A DNA stretch of 64,000 nt from Vicia villosa (taxonomy: Eukaryota; Streptophyta; Magnoliopsida; Fabales; Fabaceae): assembly GCF_029867415.1 (NCBI RefSeq), contig NC_081185.1, positions 110,292,913 to 110,356,912 on the forward strand. The letters run 5' to 3'. A program made the position numbers and the translations under genes. Positions 1-12,009 of the stretch are shown here, piece by piece. The first letter of the stretch is position 1; the number at the start of each line of letters is the position of its first letter. The notes under the pieces were generated by a model, which ran no database searches, had not been told where the DNA came from, and saw nothing but the letters and a program-made list of their open reading frames with translations.

Positions 1-345
1 GGATAAGTCGTGCGTTAGACTACCCAATTTGCATCCGTAGATGTCTAGAAGACCGTGCATTAGGTCGAATAATAAATCGTGCGTTAGACTATTCTCAATT
101 GCATCCTCAGATGTCTGGAAAACCGTGCGTTAGGTTGATGGATAAGTCGTGCGTTAGACTACCCAATTTGCATCCGTAGATGTCTGGAAGACCGTGCGTT
201 AGGTCGAAGAATAAATCGTGCGTTAGACTATTCTCAATTGCATCCTCAGATGTCTGGAAAACCGTGCGTTAGGTTGATGGATAAGTCGTGCGTTAGACTA
301 CCCAATTTGCATCCGTAGATGTCTGGAGTGCCGTGCGTTAGGCTT
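1..345. repeat. ~69-bp tandem repeat, 3'UTR type (five monomers)
   Basis: Monomers of about 69 bp alternate between two variants, one with GGATAAGTCGTGCGTTAGAC and one with ATAAATCGTGCGTTAGAC, giving a ~138-bp dimer. Each contains GATGTCTGGAA and CCGTGCGTTAGG. The array lies between gag and the PPT, the zone known in legume Ogre-like elements to seed satellites. It continues off the left edge. Confidence 0.9.
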
Positions 346-2082
346 TGAATAAGATTCGAATCTTTGTAATGTACCTGTCAGATAATATTCACTTGGTAAC
401 AATGTCAGTTTTATGCAATGTTCATGATGTATGTAATGAATGAGATGGAGTTCTCACAAATAAATGGGGCGCTTTGTATGTTATGTATGAATTATAAATG
501 CATGCAAGGTATGAATATTCATGTGATGTATATGATGTATGGATAAGATTTGTGTTACTCGAATTCTCTTGATTGAGAAGATAAATCTCTATGTCACTGT
601 GATCTTGTCTTGAGGATGCTCAGCTGTGGATTTATGATTTCTTGCTTGGGGATGATCAGTAACTTGATGTACCCTGATTGAGGGATTTAGAGATATTAAT
701 AAACCGTGTTAGAGAAGAACAAAGTGTCGGTGGTGTTGAAGATGTCAACTCTGTTGGGGAGCCAGGTATTGGCCGGGACGAGTATGTTTGAAGATATCTT
801 CTTGAAGGATTGCTCTGTGGGGATATGATCTTATGAACTTGGCTTTGTGGGGAGACATAGGTGTCTTGACAGTTTCCCCCGGTATTATAGCACTTGCCAT
901 TCCTGGATTTGTATTGATTAGAACATGCCAATGAGTATTGATTGAAGATATCAAACTGGACTTGCATAGATTTGCCCCCAGATATTTGGGAATTTGGAAA
1001 GATTCGCCTCGCGAGGACTTCATGAGATATGCACTATGGGTGACATGCCCCTAGTAATTATAAACTTAGGACGATACCTCTGACTATTTTTGCTTTTAAG
1101 ATTCTCGGAATCTTGACTTGATTGCCCCAGATTAATTGGGCAAAGCGTGTCGTGCCCCTTGTATATGTAGGAGACATTGCTTCTCGGAGTAATCTTGTCT
1201 GTCGGGATAACTTTCAGTCATTAGTTGTACCCTGTGCAAGTTCTTTCTGATGCTAACATTTGAAATTATGTAGCAGAATATGTTTAATAATGAATTCATG
1301 AGATGCAATGCATACGTTTGTCTTGAGTTTTTGAAAAACCTTTAACACATGAGATGTAAAAACACGACACTTGTAAAAAAATGATATTTGTAATAATGTG
1401 ATGTTTGTAAAAACAGGATATCAACTTAACATTTGTAGTAAACCTTAAGGAGTCGGGATACCTTTTTTTGGTGACAGTATGCTTTCGAACTAACCATGCT
1501 TCAATTAGGACTTTCAAGGGTTGTAACGTGGCTTGGTTCACGGTTTAAGAAACAAAGGATAAAGGCTCAAAGTTTATTTATACCCACCCCTCTTAAAATA
1601 GAATGCACAGCCAAATTAACTGAGAACTACCCTGCCCCAGGTTATAATCAAAGGTTTTGAATAAAACTCCTACGCCTTAGGCTCAAAGGGGTTGACGAGG
1701 GATTAGCATCCTTATATCTCCACTGTTTAGGAATTGAAACAATGCATGTACATCGTCAGCATAGTCTGTTCAAAAGCATACTGTATGAGTTTGTGGTATC
1801 GTTTTCGCCATCCTCCCTCAAAAGGCATACAGCTTTAGCAGGAGTCGAGTATCACAAAGCATATGCAAAGTAAAAACATAATTTAAAATGAGTGATAACG
1901 AAATAATTTATTCAAGACAAATATATGCAATGCACTGATGATGATTATTAAAACAGATAATGTCTATCATGATTCAAATGTTTAACAAACAGAAAAGAAA
2001 CTTGCAAATGAAAGTAGATCTAATGATCCAAAAGTTTGTCCGTCTAGACGTCAGTCAGTCTTGTCATGACTAGGCATAGGAG

Positions 2083-2710
2083 CAATGATCATCCCAGGAG
2101 TTTTCAGGAGGGTTGAATTTGATTTCCCCGTTATCGATTAGATCTTGAATCTTATTCCTCAATGTCCAGCAATTGTTTTTTTGTAATGTCCAGGAATGTT
2201 GGAATGGTACGCGCACCTCGCATTGAGTTTATAGCCAGAGGTTTTAGAGTTCATAGGAGCATCCCTCAGAGTAATCAATCTGATCTTCAACATATGTTTA
2301 TAATGCTCGAGCCAATGACATATTGACTTTGGTGAATTGACGCTTAGGTGCATCTGGCTTGCGTCGTTGTTGTGGAATTGGTGTAGAGATTCAGAGATGC
2401 CCCATCAGATTGTTTACTTTCATCACGGTCTTTGCAGTATCAGCCATATGAGGCTCCTCGGGTGAGTTAAAATCAATGATCTTGTTGTAAATCAAATTTT
2501 GAATCATATGCTTCGACGGTCTACAATTCTTTACATCATGATCAGGGTTATTCGAATAATAAGCACATCTCGCATTGTAATTGTACCCAGGAGTAGGAGT
2601 GCCTTCAGTTTTTATTGCCCCTTGACTGAGTTCAGAATCAAAGCTTGGGATCGGATGTTCTGAGCCTGAAGATTTTAGGCTGATTGCTCGAGATCCATTT
2701 GTGCTGAAAT
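2083..2710 (-). pseudogene. gag C-terminal remnant with two CAYxSN...GH modules, copy 1
   Basis: On the minus strand an open stretch from about 2710 to 2404 contains NARCAYYSNNPDHDVKNC. A second, 2353-2159, contains NARCAYHSNIPGHYKK followed after a frameshift by an NCWTLRNKIQDL-like stretch. Both resemble the cysteine/histidine region near the end of gag in Tat/Ogre elements. In the known family this protein forms the particle and binds RNA. Here there are stops and frameshifts, and nothing of gag upstream is clearly open, so it is a dead remnant. The double module may be a local duplication inside gag. Confidence 0.65.
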
Positions 2711-2929
2711 AAACAGCGAGAGAGAAAAGGAACCTATTGCGGAAACCTGTTATGCAATGTTTATGAATGTATATGTAATGTTTTCAAGGATCGTTAGGAA
2801 ATTTAGTTTGCGACATTAGGAAATGACTGGTTGCCTCTTCGTCTGAAGAATCTTGGTCTTTGTCTTTGAATGTCCTTCTTTGAGAATCAAGCTCACCATA
2901 TCGAGTGGGTCATCGCCTCTGATTAGGGA

Positions 2930-3302
2930 TACTTCTGAATAAATCCTCTTGCCCCTTGATAGGTACTAAGTCTCTGAATCGGAAGGTATGTGGCCAGAGG
3001 AAAATAAATCCTCTTGCCCCTTGATAGGAATTTAATCCTTGATAAGGGTACCTGAAATTGTGCGCCCTAAATCTCTAAGATCCTTGAAAGGGTTAGTTAA
3101 CATGCGATGTTATGATGTCATGATGTTATGCGAGTGCAATGCATTAAGCACAGCGTGGGATAGGAAGGGCAAAAAATTCCTTTAACAAAACCTACAAGGA
3201 AACAAAGGTTAGTGTATTATGCGAATTCAGCTCATTAGGCACAACGTGGAATAGTGAGGGCAAAAAGGCCCTTCAACAAAACCTGCAAGGAAGCAAAGGT
3301 TA
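2930..3302. repeat. Local short duplications inside internal region
   Basis: AATAAATCCTCTTGCCCCTT occurs twice (about 2938 and 3002). A longer ~75-bp block containing AACAAAACCT(A/G)CAAGGAA(A/G)CAAAGGTTAG occurs twice (about 3150-3212 and 3235-3302). The same pairs recur 8067 bp further on. Confidence 0.7.
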
Positions 3303-3920
3303 GTAGTAAACACAAACAAGTCACACAAGTCACACAATTTTTGGCTTAAGGCTTGCATGAAGTCTGATCAGGTGTCCTTCCCAAGGGTATTTCTATGGAT
3401 AAGGAGATTTCAGCAACGGGTTCTACCAAGTGACTCAGAATTGTCATCCCCCTCTAAAGCACCCTCGAACATGGTACATGCATACCACGCAATGATACTT
3501 TAGGAAGAAACCTATCTGAGCTGTAGTATCGGGTAGCGACCATAACTTGGAATGCACCAAGAATAGCCCTCCCACTACGTTCCTAAAAGTCAAGATGGGT
3601 TAAAGGTGACTAAAGGTCCTTGAGCTCCGACGCACCCAAAGATACATGCATAAACCTCTCTCATGCAAAAGAGGTACACAATAACCAGTGGAGGCCTAAC
3701 TCAAGCGCGAACTTCATTTTGACCAACCCCAAGCATGCACAAGGGGGGTCTCCATGACTATGCCGCTCCTAAACTTAGGTGTACTTGAATCCGGGAATAG
3801 GATTCGTCCTTCAATTTTCCCAAAACAGCCCTGAAAAAATAAAACAAGCAAAACAAACAATAGAAAACAATTAAAGTGAATCCTAAAATTTTAAGGTAAC
3901 CCCTCTTTTATCGAATTTTA

Positions 3921-3938
3921 TCCCCAGCAGAGTCGCCA
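3921..3938 (-). other. Primer-binding site, copy 1
   Basis: The minus strand reads TGGCGACTCTGCTGGGGA, separated by a few bases from the LTR end at 3943. The same motif, with T for C, follows the Ogre LTRs at 38346 and 51421. Ogre elements are known to use a tRNA-Arg type primer. Confidence 0.8.
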
Positions 3939-4637
3939 GTTCTGTAATACGGTGAACTGACTTTTATAATCGAAATGTCGCGGTTAAGCATGAGTCGCCA
4001 CCGACTTTTATTTTATCCAAACAAATTCAGAAAGGCAAAAAGAAACAGAAAAAAACCTTTTAAAGAAATCTAAGTTCGGGGGGTAATTTATGCAAAGGGA
4101 AGGTGTAAGGCACCCTTTGCATCCATGGTTTTCCATGGGCTCTTAATTGCTTTGCTTGCTCGTTTTCAGAAGATGTAGATGAAAGAGGAAAAAAATGGAC
4201 TTTAGCTCGTAAATGAGCGTAGCCAGCTTTTGAAGAACTTTGAGAAAGAATATAGAAAATAGAGCATGGCAAGGCAATTAGGGGCAATTACCTTAAACTC
4301 AGATGATAGGTCTCTTTTTAGCCTTTCAGAATGAAAGGGTCTATCCTTGCCATAAGAGGGCAGGAAGCCTTTCGTTTGGAGGTTGAAGGGTCATCGAAAT
4401 ATCCTTTGCCCTAAGACTGTCCCATGCCATAGGAGGGCATGTAGTCTAAGGTAAGGATCAGAATAAGCCTTATTCGTAGGCAGCCAGAAGATACCTCAGC
4501 CTTTTCCGTAGGCAACTTTCGAGGGTCGAGGTCATGTTAGTGTATCGAAGGCAGCATCATTAGGGACCATGACCTTTAATCGAGGCAACATGGCTGAGGT
4601 ATCCTCGTATTCGAGGGACTGGCTATTCTGCAAAAAA

Positions 4638-4715
4638 TACAAGGCAACAAGGCAACAGGAGCAGGCAACAAGGCAACAGGCAAAAAGGCAACAGGCAACA
4701 AGGCAACAGAGAGGT
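4638..4715. repeat. GGCAACA-type microsatellite in LTR A
   Basis: About ten imperfect units of GGCAACA(A/G) lie in tandem. The LTR B counterpart at 12705-12775 has a different unit order and length, so this is a fast-changing site. Confidence 0.8.
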
Positions 4716-5550
4716 TACCCAAAAGTGTGCGTGTGTGCATCAATCACGTGATCATATTCGAATATATTATCTTGTAAATTAGCGATTCTAAATTCAATTC
4801 ATGGTTGCCACTCCCTATTTTACTAACCACGCAGATAATATAAGGCAAGAACAACAATAATATGGGGAAGGGGACAATGAAACCAGCGGATCCCTTAGTA
4901 GGGTTTGACATAAGTAATAATTAAACAGAAAGAATAAAAGATTAGAGTTTAGGGTTACCAAACTCGTAGCTTTGGCAATCAACGAACCCTGAAAAGGCAA
5001 ACAAACCAAAAATAGGGTGAGTGTATGGCTAATTCAGAGGCGAACACCTCTAACCCTAAAATAAGAAGGTCGGGACAATAATTTGAAATGAGTAATTAAA
5101 TGAAGGGCACTTAGCTTTTTGCATTTGATCTGACGTGGTTGATAGTCGGGGATACTCGGGGTTAACCCTGAAAAAATGCACAAAGAACTATTTTCAGTGT
5201 AGGATTAATTCTCGTAAACCCTGATTCGGGCGTAAATTGAGTAAAGTAACATAAACAATTTAATTAATTATTGGTTCCGCGACCTAATTAATTAAATCGA
5301 GCAGAGAAAATAAAATCAGACACACAGGTGTTTTTTATGAATTTTTTAGAGTTAACATAAAATAAATATGATTTTTTAAAGATATGTATACAATTAAATA
5401 AATAATTAAATGTAAATTAAAACAAATTAATTATAAATGTAAAAAACAAATATATAAATATAATAAATAAATAATATTACTATAAAAGAGTTTTTAGAAT
5501 AAAAGAAAACAAATAGTTTATTATTAATAAAAAAAAGAAAGTATTTAAAA

Positions 5551-5552
<2 letters not shown>

Positions 5553-5582
<30 letters not shown>
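5553..5582. repeat. (AT)n microsatellite in LTR A
   Basis: Uninterrupted AT dinucleotides. The LTR B counterpart is at about 13620-13647 and differs in length and in its AAAT tail. Confidence 0.9.
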
Positions 5583-5587
<5 letters not shown>

Positions 5588-6416
5588 AAAACAAGTTATA
5601 ATAAAAAATAAAAAAAAGACTTAGCTGTGATCATATGTGGCGCAGACGTGTGGTGTATGGTGGTCACGCAGCATCTGGCGCGTTGGATGAAGAATCAGTG
5701 AGATCTGATGGTCAGGATGGTGAAGGCGCACCATCAGCGAGTGGACCGAGAAGCAGCAAATCTGTTGTTTCAAAAACCAAAACGCGCGTGCATGAGGGCC
5801 AATAGGGCGCCGCCACCTCATCGTCTCTTCCACTAAATTTCTGCAACACAGCTTTTACGCCGCTTGTTGCAGACGCGCTGTAGAAAGCTTCATCTTTTAC
5901 ACCTACAAAACAACGAATGCAAGCAAAACGCAGAAAAAATATGGCGCACCACCATAGACTGCTTCGTTTCATTCACGCGAATTCAATGGTGGCAGAGATT
6001 CAACCTAATTTTGCATAAACAAGAAAGCCCCCTTTTGAGGTCGTAAACCCTAACTATGGCATATGACTCGAACCAGCACAGAAACACGATTAAAGATCCC
6101 GGATCGATCAAAACATCAACGTGAACATGAATATGTAATTAAAATGTAGTTATATGCGATGATTCAATGAAAACGAAAGGATTTCAGAATTTACAAACCG
6201 TGAGTAATTATAGTGTGTTCTGAACGATTGGCTTCGTGTATGAAGATTGGAATTGCTTCAGTGATGTCCAGGGAACGTTTTGCAATCAATAAGAACCTTT
6301 GAATTGGCTTGTAGTGTAGAATTGTAGTTTGAGATTTTCTTGAATTCTTGAACTCGGGTTTGGAGCTTTTGGTGGCCGAAAATTTTTGAACCCCTGCATC
6401 TTGGACTTGTCATGCA

Positions 6417-6422
6417 TTTATA
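6417..6422 (-). promoter_or_regulatory. Putative TATA box of LTR A
   Basis: The minus strand reads CTATAAATGC about 1.16 kb inside the LTR start. This would set the U3/R boundary roughly 30 nt further down. It is conserved in LTR B at 14491-14496. The position is inferred from the motif only. Confidence 0.5.
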
Positions 6423-7000
6423 GGAGAATGATTTAGGGTTATAAAACCAAACAAATCTTTGTTGAATCTTTGATTGAATTTTTGAGAAATTTGATTGAAA
6501 ATTTTTTATGGAATCCTTCCAAATTTGGCTTAAATGATCCAATATCTTCCCAATTATTATGTGCACGAAAATTGATTGACTTTTGGAGAATATTTGCTTG
6601 AATCTTTGGCTCATAATTGAAGAAACAAATCATATATTTTATTTTTAATATTTTCATGATTAAATTATAGTTTTTAATAAATAAAAACCCATAAATATCA
6701 ATAAAAATAATAAAATATAAGAATATATATTTTGGGGCGTGCACGGGCCTAAGATGAGGTTTGGATGGAAATAATATGGGCCCATTTAGAAATATTTTGA
6801 GTTTTGAACCTTTTCTCTTCACATTTTTTTTCAAAAATAATCCAACTTTGACAAGGTGTATCTCCCTCAATTTTTGAGGTATGGAGGTGTTCTAGGACTT
6901 TTTAGAAACCTTGAAGAGTCTTCTAACCAGTGTCTTTGGTCTCATATCAAAATTATTTTCCATGTTCATTTTATGTCCTTTTGAAAAAAGTGTCTTTTTG

Positions 7001-7365
7001 TTGACTTTTGAAAAGGACCTATAATGTATGAAGCCATATCTCATAAACCATTGACCTATGAGCTCTGATTCTTGAACCATTGGATGGAGGAATGAATTCC
7101 CTTTAAAATGAGCTTTAGTGGGAATTTTTCTGATGAAGTATGAATATTTGGTGAATTTTCAAAGTTTGGTTGACTTTTTCAGTTCATGCCCAAAATAGTA
7201 ACTTTTGACTTTTGACTTCTCTGATCTTTCCTTGCATCATCATGATCAATCCTTGATCAAATGATGATTTTAGGCTTATGAGGATGTTGTTGACCAAATA
7301 TCTTGAGCTTTGACTGTATATTGACTTGAAATGACTATTTTGTCCTTGAGAGTTGACTGTTGACC
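7001..7365. promoter_or_regulatory. W-box cluster in U3 of LTR A
   Basis: Ten TTGAC(C/T) motifs lie on the plus strand near 7001, 7051, 7170, 7205, 7212, 7290, 7310, 7321, 7353 and 7360. They are upstream of the minus-strand TATA box. W-boxes are the known binding sites of WRKY factors, so defence- or stress-linked transcription is a reasonable inference. The LTR B copy (about 15075-15440) has lost one by substitution (GTTAACTG). Confidence 0.55.
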
Positions 7366-7582
7366 TAATCAAGATTTGAGGGACTCAATTTGCTCTGATT
7401 GGCTTGAAACCTTACATGGAGATTCTTTGGGATATTTGTGACCCTATGGAACCACCTTGAGCTATTGATTTAGTGATTTTCCTTTGAATGACCCAAACCC
7501 TTGGAGAGTGTGTCTATGAGTTTTATGCATTGATCTGATTTTGAATAGGAGGAAATGTATGGGCAAATTTTGGGGTATGACA

Positions 7583-7599
7583 GTTGCCCCTGTTCAATT
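7583..7599 (-). other. Polypurine tract next to LTR A
   Basis: The minus strand reads AATTGAACAGGGGCAAC immediately before TGTCATACC. It closely resembles the Ogre PPT at 47618-47630 (GAATAGGGGCAGC then TGTTGCACC), linking the two families. Confidence 0.7.
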
Positions 7600-7719
7600 A
7601 TCTTAAACCTGAAGATGTAGAGTGGTTTGTGTGCCAGTCGGTATCTGAAGGTGGAAGATGATTGAACACTAGAATACCAAGAAATTTGCCTTAGCTGAAG
7701 TAGGGACCTTTGTTGGTGA

Positions 7720-7855
7720 TGGGCTTAAAGATGCCATCCAGGTGTTTGGAGAAAATGTATGATTGAGATGGGCTTGAAGATGCCATCTAGATGTTGGGAC
7801 TGAAGTGTTTGAGAAGTAGTTGTTTAGAGATGGGCTTAAAGATGCCATCTGACTT
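7720..7855. repeat. Three copies of GATGGGCTT(A/G)AAGATGCCATC
   Basis: Three copies near 7721, 7767 and 7829 are separated by unrelated spacers, between the PPT and the 69-bp array. This is part of the repeat-prone 3' segment. Confidence 0.75.
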
Positions 7856-7863
7856 GATAAGCT

Positions 7864-8411
7864 CGAGAGTACGTTAGACTGTTTCTAGTTTGCATCCGCA
7901 GATGTCTGGAAAAACCATGCGTTAGGCTGAAGATAAATCGTGCGTTAGACTAATCTTGATTGCATCCTCAGATGTCTGGAAAACCGTTTAGGTCGGAGAA
8001 TAAATCGTGCGTCAGACTATTCTCAATTGCATCCTCAGATGTCTGGAAAACCGTGCGTTAGGTTGATGGATAAGTCGTGCGTTAGACTACCCAATTTGCA
8101 TCCGTAGATGTCTAGAAGACCGTGCATTAGGTCGAATAATAAATCGTGCGTTAGACTATTCTCAATTGCATCCTCAGATGTCTGGAAAACCGTGCGTTAG
8201 GTTGATGGATAAGTCGTGCGTTAGACTACCCAATTTGCATCCGTAGATGTCTGGAAGACCGTGCGTTAGGTCGAAGAATAAATCGTGCGTTAGACTATTC
8301 TCAATTGCATCCTCAGATGTCTGGAAAACCGTGCGTTAGGTTGATGGATAAGTCGTGCGTTAGACTACCCAATTTGCATCCGTAGATGTCTGGAGTGCCG
8401 TGCGTTAGGCT
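7864..8411. repeat. ~69-bp tandem repeat, complete array (about eight monomers)
   Basis: Monomers begin near 7864, 7931, 7999, 8068, 8137, 8206, 8274 and 8345. The first three are more diverged and the last five form clean two-monomer alternation (CCCAATTTGCATCCG versus TTCTCAATTGCATCC). Diverged edges and a homogeneous interior fit local amplification. The last five correspond to 1-345. Confidence 0.9.
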
Positions 8412-10149
8412 TTGAATAAGATTCGAATCTTTGTAATGTACCTGTCAGATAATATTCACTTGGTAACAATGTCAGTTTTATGCAATGTTCATGATGTATG
8501 TAATGAATGAGATGGAGTTCTCACAAATAAATGGGGCGCTTTGTATGTTATGTATGAATTATAAATGCATGCAAGGTATGAATATTCATGTGATGTATAT
8601 GATGTATGGATAAGATTTGTGTTACTCGAATTCTCTTGATTGAGAAGATAAATCTCTATGTCACTGTGATCTTGTCTTGAGGATGCTCAGCTGTGGATTT
8701 ATGATTTCTTGCTTGGGGATGATCAGTAACTTGATGTACCCTGATTGAGGGATTTAGAGATATTAATAAACCGTGTTAGAGAAGAACAAAGTGTCGGTGG
8801 TGTTGAAGATGTCAACTCTGTTGGGGAGCCAGGTATTGGCCGGGACGAGTATGTTTGAAGATATCTTCTTGAAGGATTGCTCTGTGGGGATATGATCTTA
8901 TGAACTTGGCTTTGTGGGGAGACATAGGTGTCTTGACAGTTTCCCCCGGTATTATAGCACTTGCCATTCCTGGATTTGTATTGATTAGAACATGCCAATG
9001 AGTATTGATTGAAGATATCAAACTGGACTTGCATAGATTTGCCCCCAGATATTTGGGAATTTGGAAAGATTCGCCTCGCGAGGACTTCATGAGATATGCA
9101 CTATGGGTGACATGCCCCTAGTAATTATAAACTTAGGACGATACCTCTGACTATTTTTGCTTTTAAGATTCTCGGAATCTTGACTTGATTGCCCCAGATT
9201 AATTGGGCAAAGCGTGTCGTGCCCCTTGTATATGTAGGAGACATTGCTTCTCGGAGTAATCTTGTCTGTCGGGATAACTTTCAGTCATTAGTTGTACCCT
9301 GTGCAAGTTCTTTCTGATGCTAACATTTGAAATTATGTAGCAGAATATGTTTAATAATGAATTCATGAGATGCAATGCATACGTTTGTCTTGAGTTTTTG
9401 AAAAACCTTTAACACATGAGATGTAAAAACACGACACTTGTAAAAAAATGATATTTGTAATAATGTGATGTTTGTAAAAACAGGATATCAACTTAACATT
9501 TGTAGTAAACCTTAAGGAGTCGGGATACCTTTTTTTGGTGACAGTATGCTTTCGAACTAACCATGCTTCAATTAGGACTTTCAAGGGTTGTAACGTGGCT
9601 TGGTTCACGGTTTAAGAAACAAAGGATAAAGGCTCAAAGTTTATTTATACCCACCCCTCTTAAAATAGAATGCACAGCCAAATTAACTGAGAACTACCCT
9701 GCCCCAGGTTATAATCAAAGGTTTTGAATAAAACTCCTACGCCTTAGGCTCAAAGGGGTTGACGAGGGATTAGCATCCTTATATCTCCACTGTTTAGGAA
9801 TTGAAACAATGCCTGTACATCGTCAGCATAGTCTGTTCAAAAGCATACTGTATGAGTTTGTGGTATCGTTTTCGCCATCCTCCCTCAAAAGGCATACAAC
9901 TTTAGCAGGAGTCGAGTATCACAAAGCATATGCAAAGTAAAAACATAATTTAAAATGAGTGATAACGAAATAATTTATTCAAGACAAATATATGCAATGC
10001 ACTGATGATGATTATTAAAACAGATAATGTCTATCATGATTCAAATGTTTAACAAACAGAAAAGAAACTTGCAAATGAAAGTAGATCTAATGATCCAAAA
10101 GTTTGTCCGTCTAGACGTCAGTCAGTCTTGTCATGACTAGGCATAGGAG

Positions 10150-10777
10150 CAATGATCATCCCAGGAGTTTTCAGGAGGGTTGAATTTGATTTCCCCGTTA
10201 TCGATTAGATCTTGAATCTTATTCCTCAATGTCCAGCAATTGTTTTTTTGTAATGTCCAGGAATGTTGGAATGGTACGCGCACCTCGCATTGAGTTTATA
10301 GCCAGAGGTTTTAGAGTTCATAGGAGCATCCCTCAGAGTAATCAATCTGATCTTCAACATATGTTTATAATGCTCGAGCCAATGACATATTGACTTTGGT
10401 GAATTGACGCTTAGGTGCATCTGGCTTGCGTCGTTGTTGTGGAATTGGTGTAGAGATTCAGAGATGCCCCATCAGATTGTTTACTTTCATCACGGTCTTT
10501 GCAGTATCAGCCATATGAGGCTCCTCGGGTGAGTTAAAATCAATGATCTTGTTGTAAATCAAATTTTGAATCATATGCTTCGACGGTCTACAATTCTTTA
10601 CATCATGATCAGGGTTATTCGAATAATAAGCACATCTCGCATTGTAATTGTACCCAGGAGTAGGAGTGCCTTCAGTTTTTATTGCCCCTTGACTGAGTTC
10701 AGAATCAAAGCTTGGGATCGGATGTTCTGAGCCTGAAGATTTTAGGCTGATTGCTCGAGATCCATTTGTGCTGAAAT
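10150..10777 (-). pseudogene. gag C-terminal remnant, copy 2
   Basis: Same as 2083-2710 shifted by 8067 bp, with the same frameshift and stops. The shared lesions mean the gag was already broken before the tandem duplication. Confidence 0.65.
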
Positions 10778-11987
10778 AAACAGCGAGAGAGAAAAGGAAC
10801 CTATTGCGGAAACCTGTTATGCAATGTTTATGAATGTATATGTAATGTTTTCAAGGATCGTTAGGAAATTTAGTTTGCGACATTAGGAAATGACTGGTTG
10901 CCTCTTCGTCTGAAGAATCTTGGTCTTTGTCTTTGAATGTCCTTCTTTGAGAATCAAGCTCACCATATCGAGTGGGTCATCGCCTCTGATTAGGGATACT
11001 TCTGAATAAATCCTCTTGCCCCTTGATAGGTACTAAGTCTCTGAATCGGAAGGTATGTGGCCAGAGGAAAATAAATCCTCTTGCCCCTTGATAGGAATTT
11101 AATCCTTGATAAGGGTACCTGAAATTGTGCGCCCTAAATCTCTAAGATCCTTGAAAGGGTTAGTTAACATGCTATGTTATGATGTCATGATGTTATGCGA
11201 GTGCAATGCATTAAGCACAGCGTGGGATAGGAAGGGCAAAAAATTCCTTTAACAAAACCTACAAGGAAACAAAGGTTAGTGTGTTATGCGAATTCAGCTC
11301 ATTAGGCACAACGTGGAATAGTGAGGGCAAAAAGGCCCTTCAACAAAACCTGCAAGGAAGCAAAGGTTAGTAGTAAACACAAACAAGTCACACAAGTCAC
11401 ACAATTTTTGGCTTAAGGCTTGCATGAAGTCTGATCAGGTGTCCTTCCCAAGGGTATTTCTATGGATAAGGAGATTTCAGCAACGGGTTCTACCAAGTGA
11501 CTCAGAATTGTCAGCCCCCTCTAAAGCACCCTCGAACATGGTACATGCATACCACGCAATGATACTTTAGGAAGAAACCTATCTGAGCTGTAGTATCGGG
11601 TAGCGACCATAACTTGGAATGCACCAAGAATAGCCCTCCCACTACGTTCCTAAAAGTCAAGATGGGTTAAAGGTGACTAAAGGTCCTTGAGCTCCGACGC
11701 ACCCAAAGATACATGCATAAACCTCTCTCATGCAAAAGAGGTACACAATAACCAGTGGAGGCCTAACTCAAGCGCGAACTTCATTTTGACCAACCCCAAG
11801 CATGCACAAGGGGGGTCTCCATGACTATGCCGCTCCTAAACTTAGGTGTACTTGAATCCGGGAATAGGATTCGTCCTTCAATTTTCCCAAAACAGCCCTG
11901 AAAAAATAAAACAAGCAAAACAAACAATAGAAAACAATTAAAGTGAATCCTAAAATTTTAAGGTAACCCCTCTTTTATCGAATTTTA

Positions 11988-12005
11988 TCCCCAGCAGAGT
12001 CGCCA
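11988..12005 (-). other. Primer-binding site, copy 2
   Basis: The minus strand reads TGGCGACTCTGCTGGGGA, four bases from the end of LTR B. Identical to the site at 3921-3938. Confidence 0.8.
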
Positions 12006-12009
12006 GTTC

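Larger units (their letters stand above)
1..3942 (-). other. Internal region of upstream unit (partial)
   Basis: This matches 8068-12009 with only about five substitutions seen by eye (for example near 1765, 1848, 3105, 3216 and 3446). It lacks the PPT end, which lies left of the window. It contains five satellite-like monomers, a decayed gag C-terminal region and the PBS. Apart from the gag remnant, open frames here (656-967, 745-1023, 1296-1541) show no recognisable domain and are probably chance frames. Confidence 0.75.
3943..7582 (-). repeat. LTR A of the non-autonomous Ogre-like element (3640 bp)
   Basis: Minus strand TGTCATACCCC...GTATTACA, bounded by PPT sequence on one side (7583-7599) and the PBS on the other. 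It differs from LTR B by roughly 17 substitutions plus microsatellite length changes. It holds a U3 W-box cluster (7001-7365), a TATA box (6417-6422), an AT microsatellite (~5553-5582) and a GGCAACA repeat (~4639-4712). The short open frames in it (for example 6439-6870) show no known domain. Confidence 0.85.
7583..12009 (-). other. Complete internal region (4427 bp), gag-only
   Basis: This is the full distance from PPT to PBS on the minus strand. In transcript order it holds the PBS (11988-12005), short duplications, gag remnants (about 10150-10777), a non-coding 3' portion, the 69-bp repeat array and the PPT. No pol domain is seen in any frame. Confidence 0.8.

Noticed and set aside
1..345. 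Regular ~69-bp repeats considered as a CRISPR array
   Set aside because: There are no unique spacers, the whole monomer repeats, the genome is eukaryotic and the array lies in a retrotransposon.
656..1541. Minus-strand frames of 81-103 codons duplicated at 8723-9608
   Set aside because: They overlap in different frames, lack domains, and lie in the non-coding 3' part of the element. Identity between copies is explained by recent tandem duplication.
6439..6870. 143-codon minus-strand frame in LTR A (and 14513-14944 in LTR B)
   Set aside because: AT-rich, low-complexity translation within an LTR, with no domain. The LTR pair preserves it only by recent common origin.
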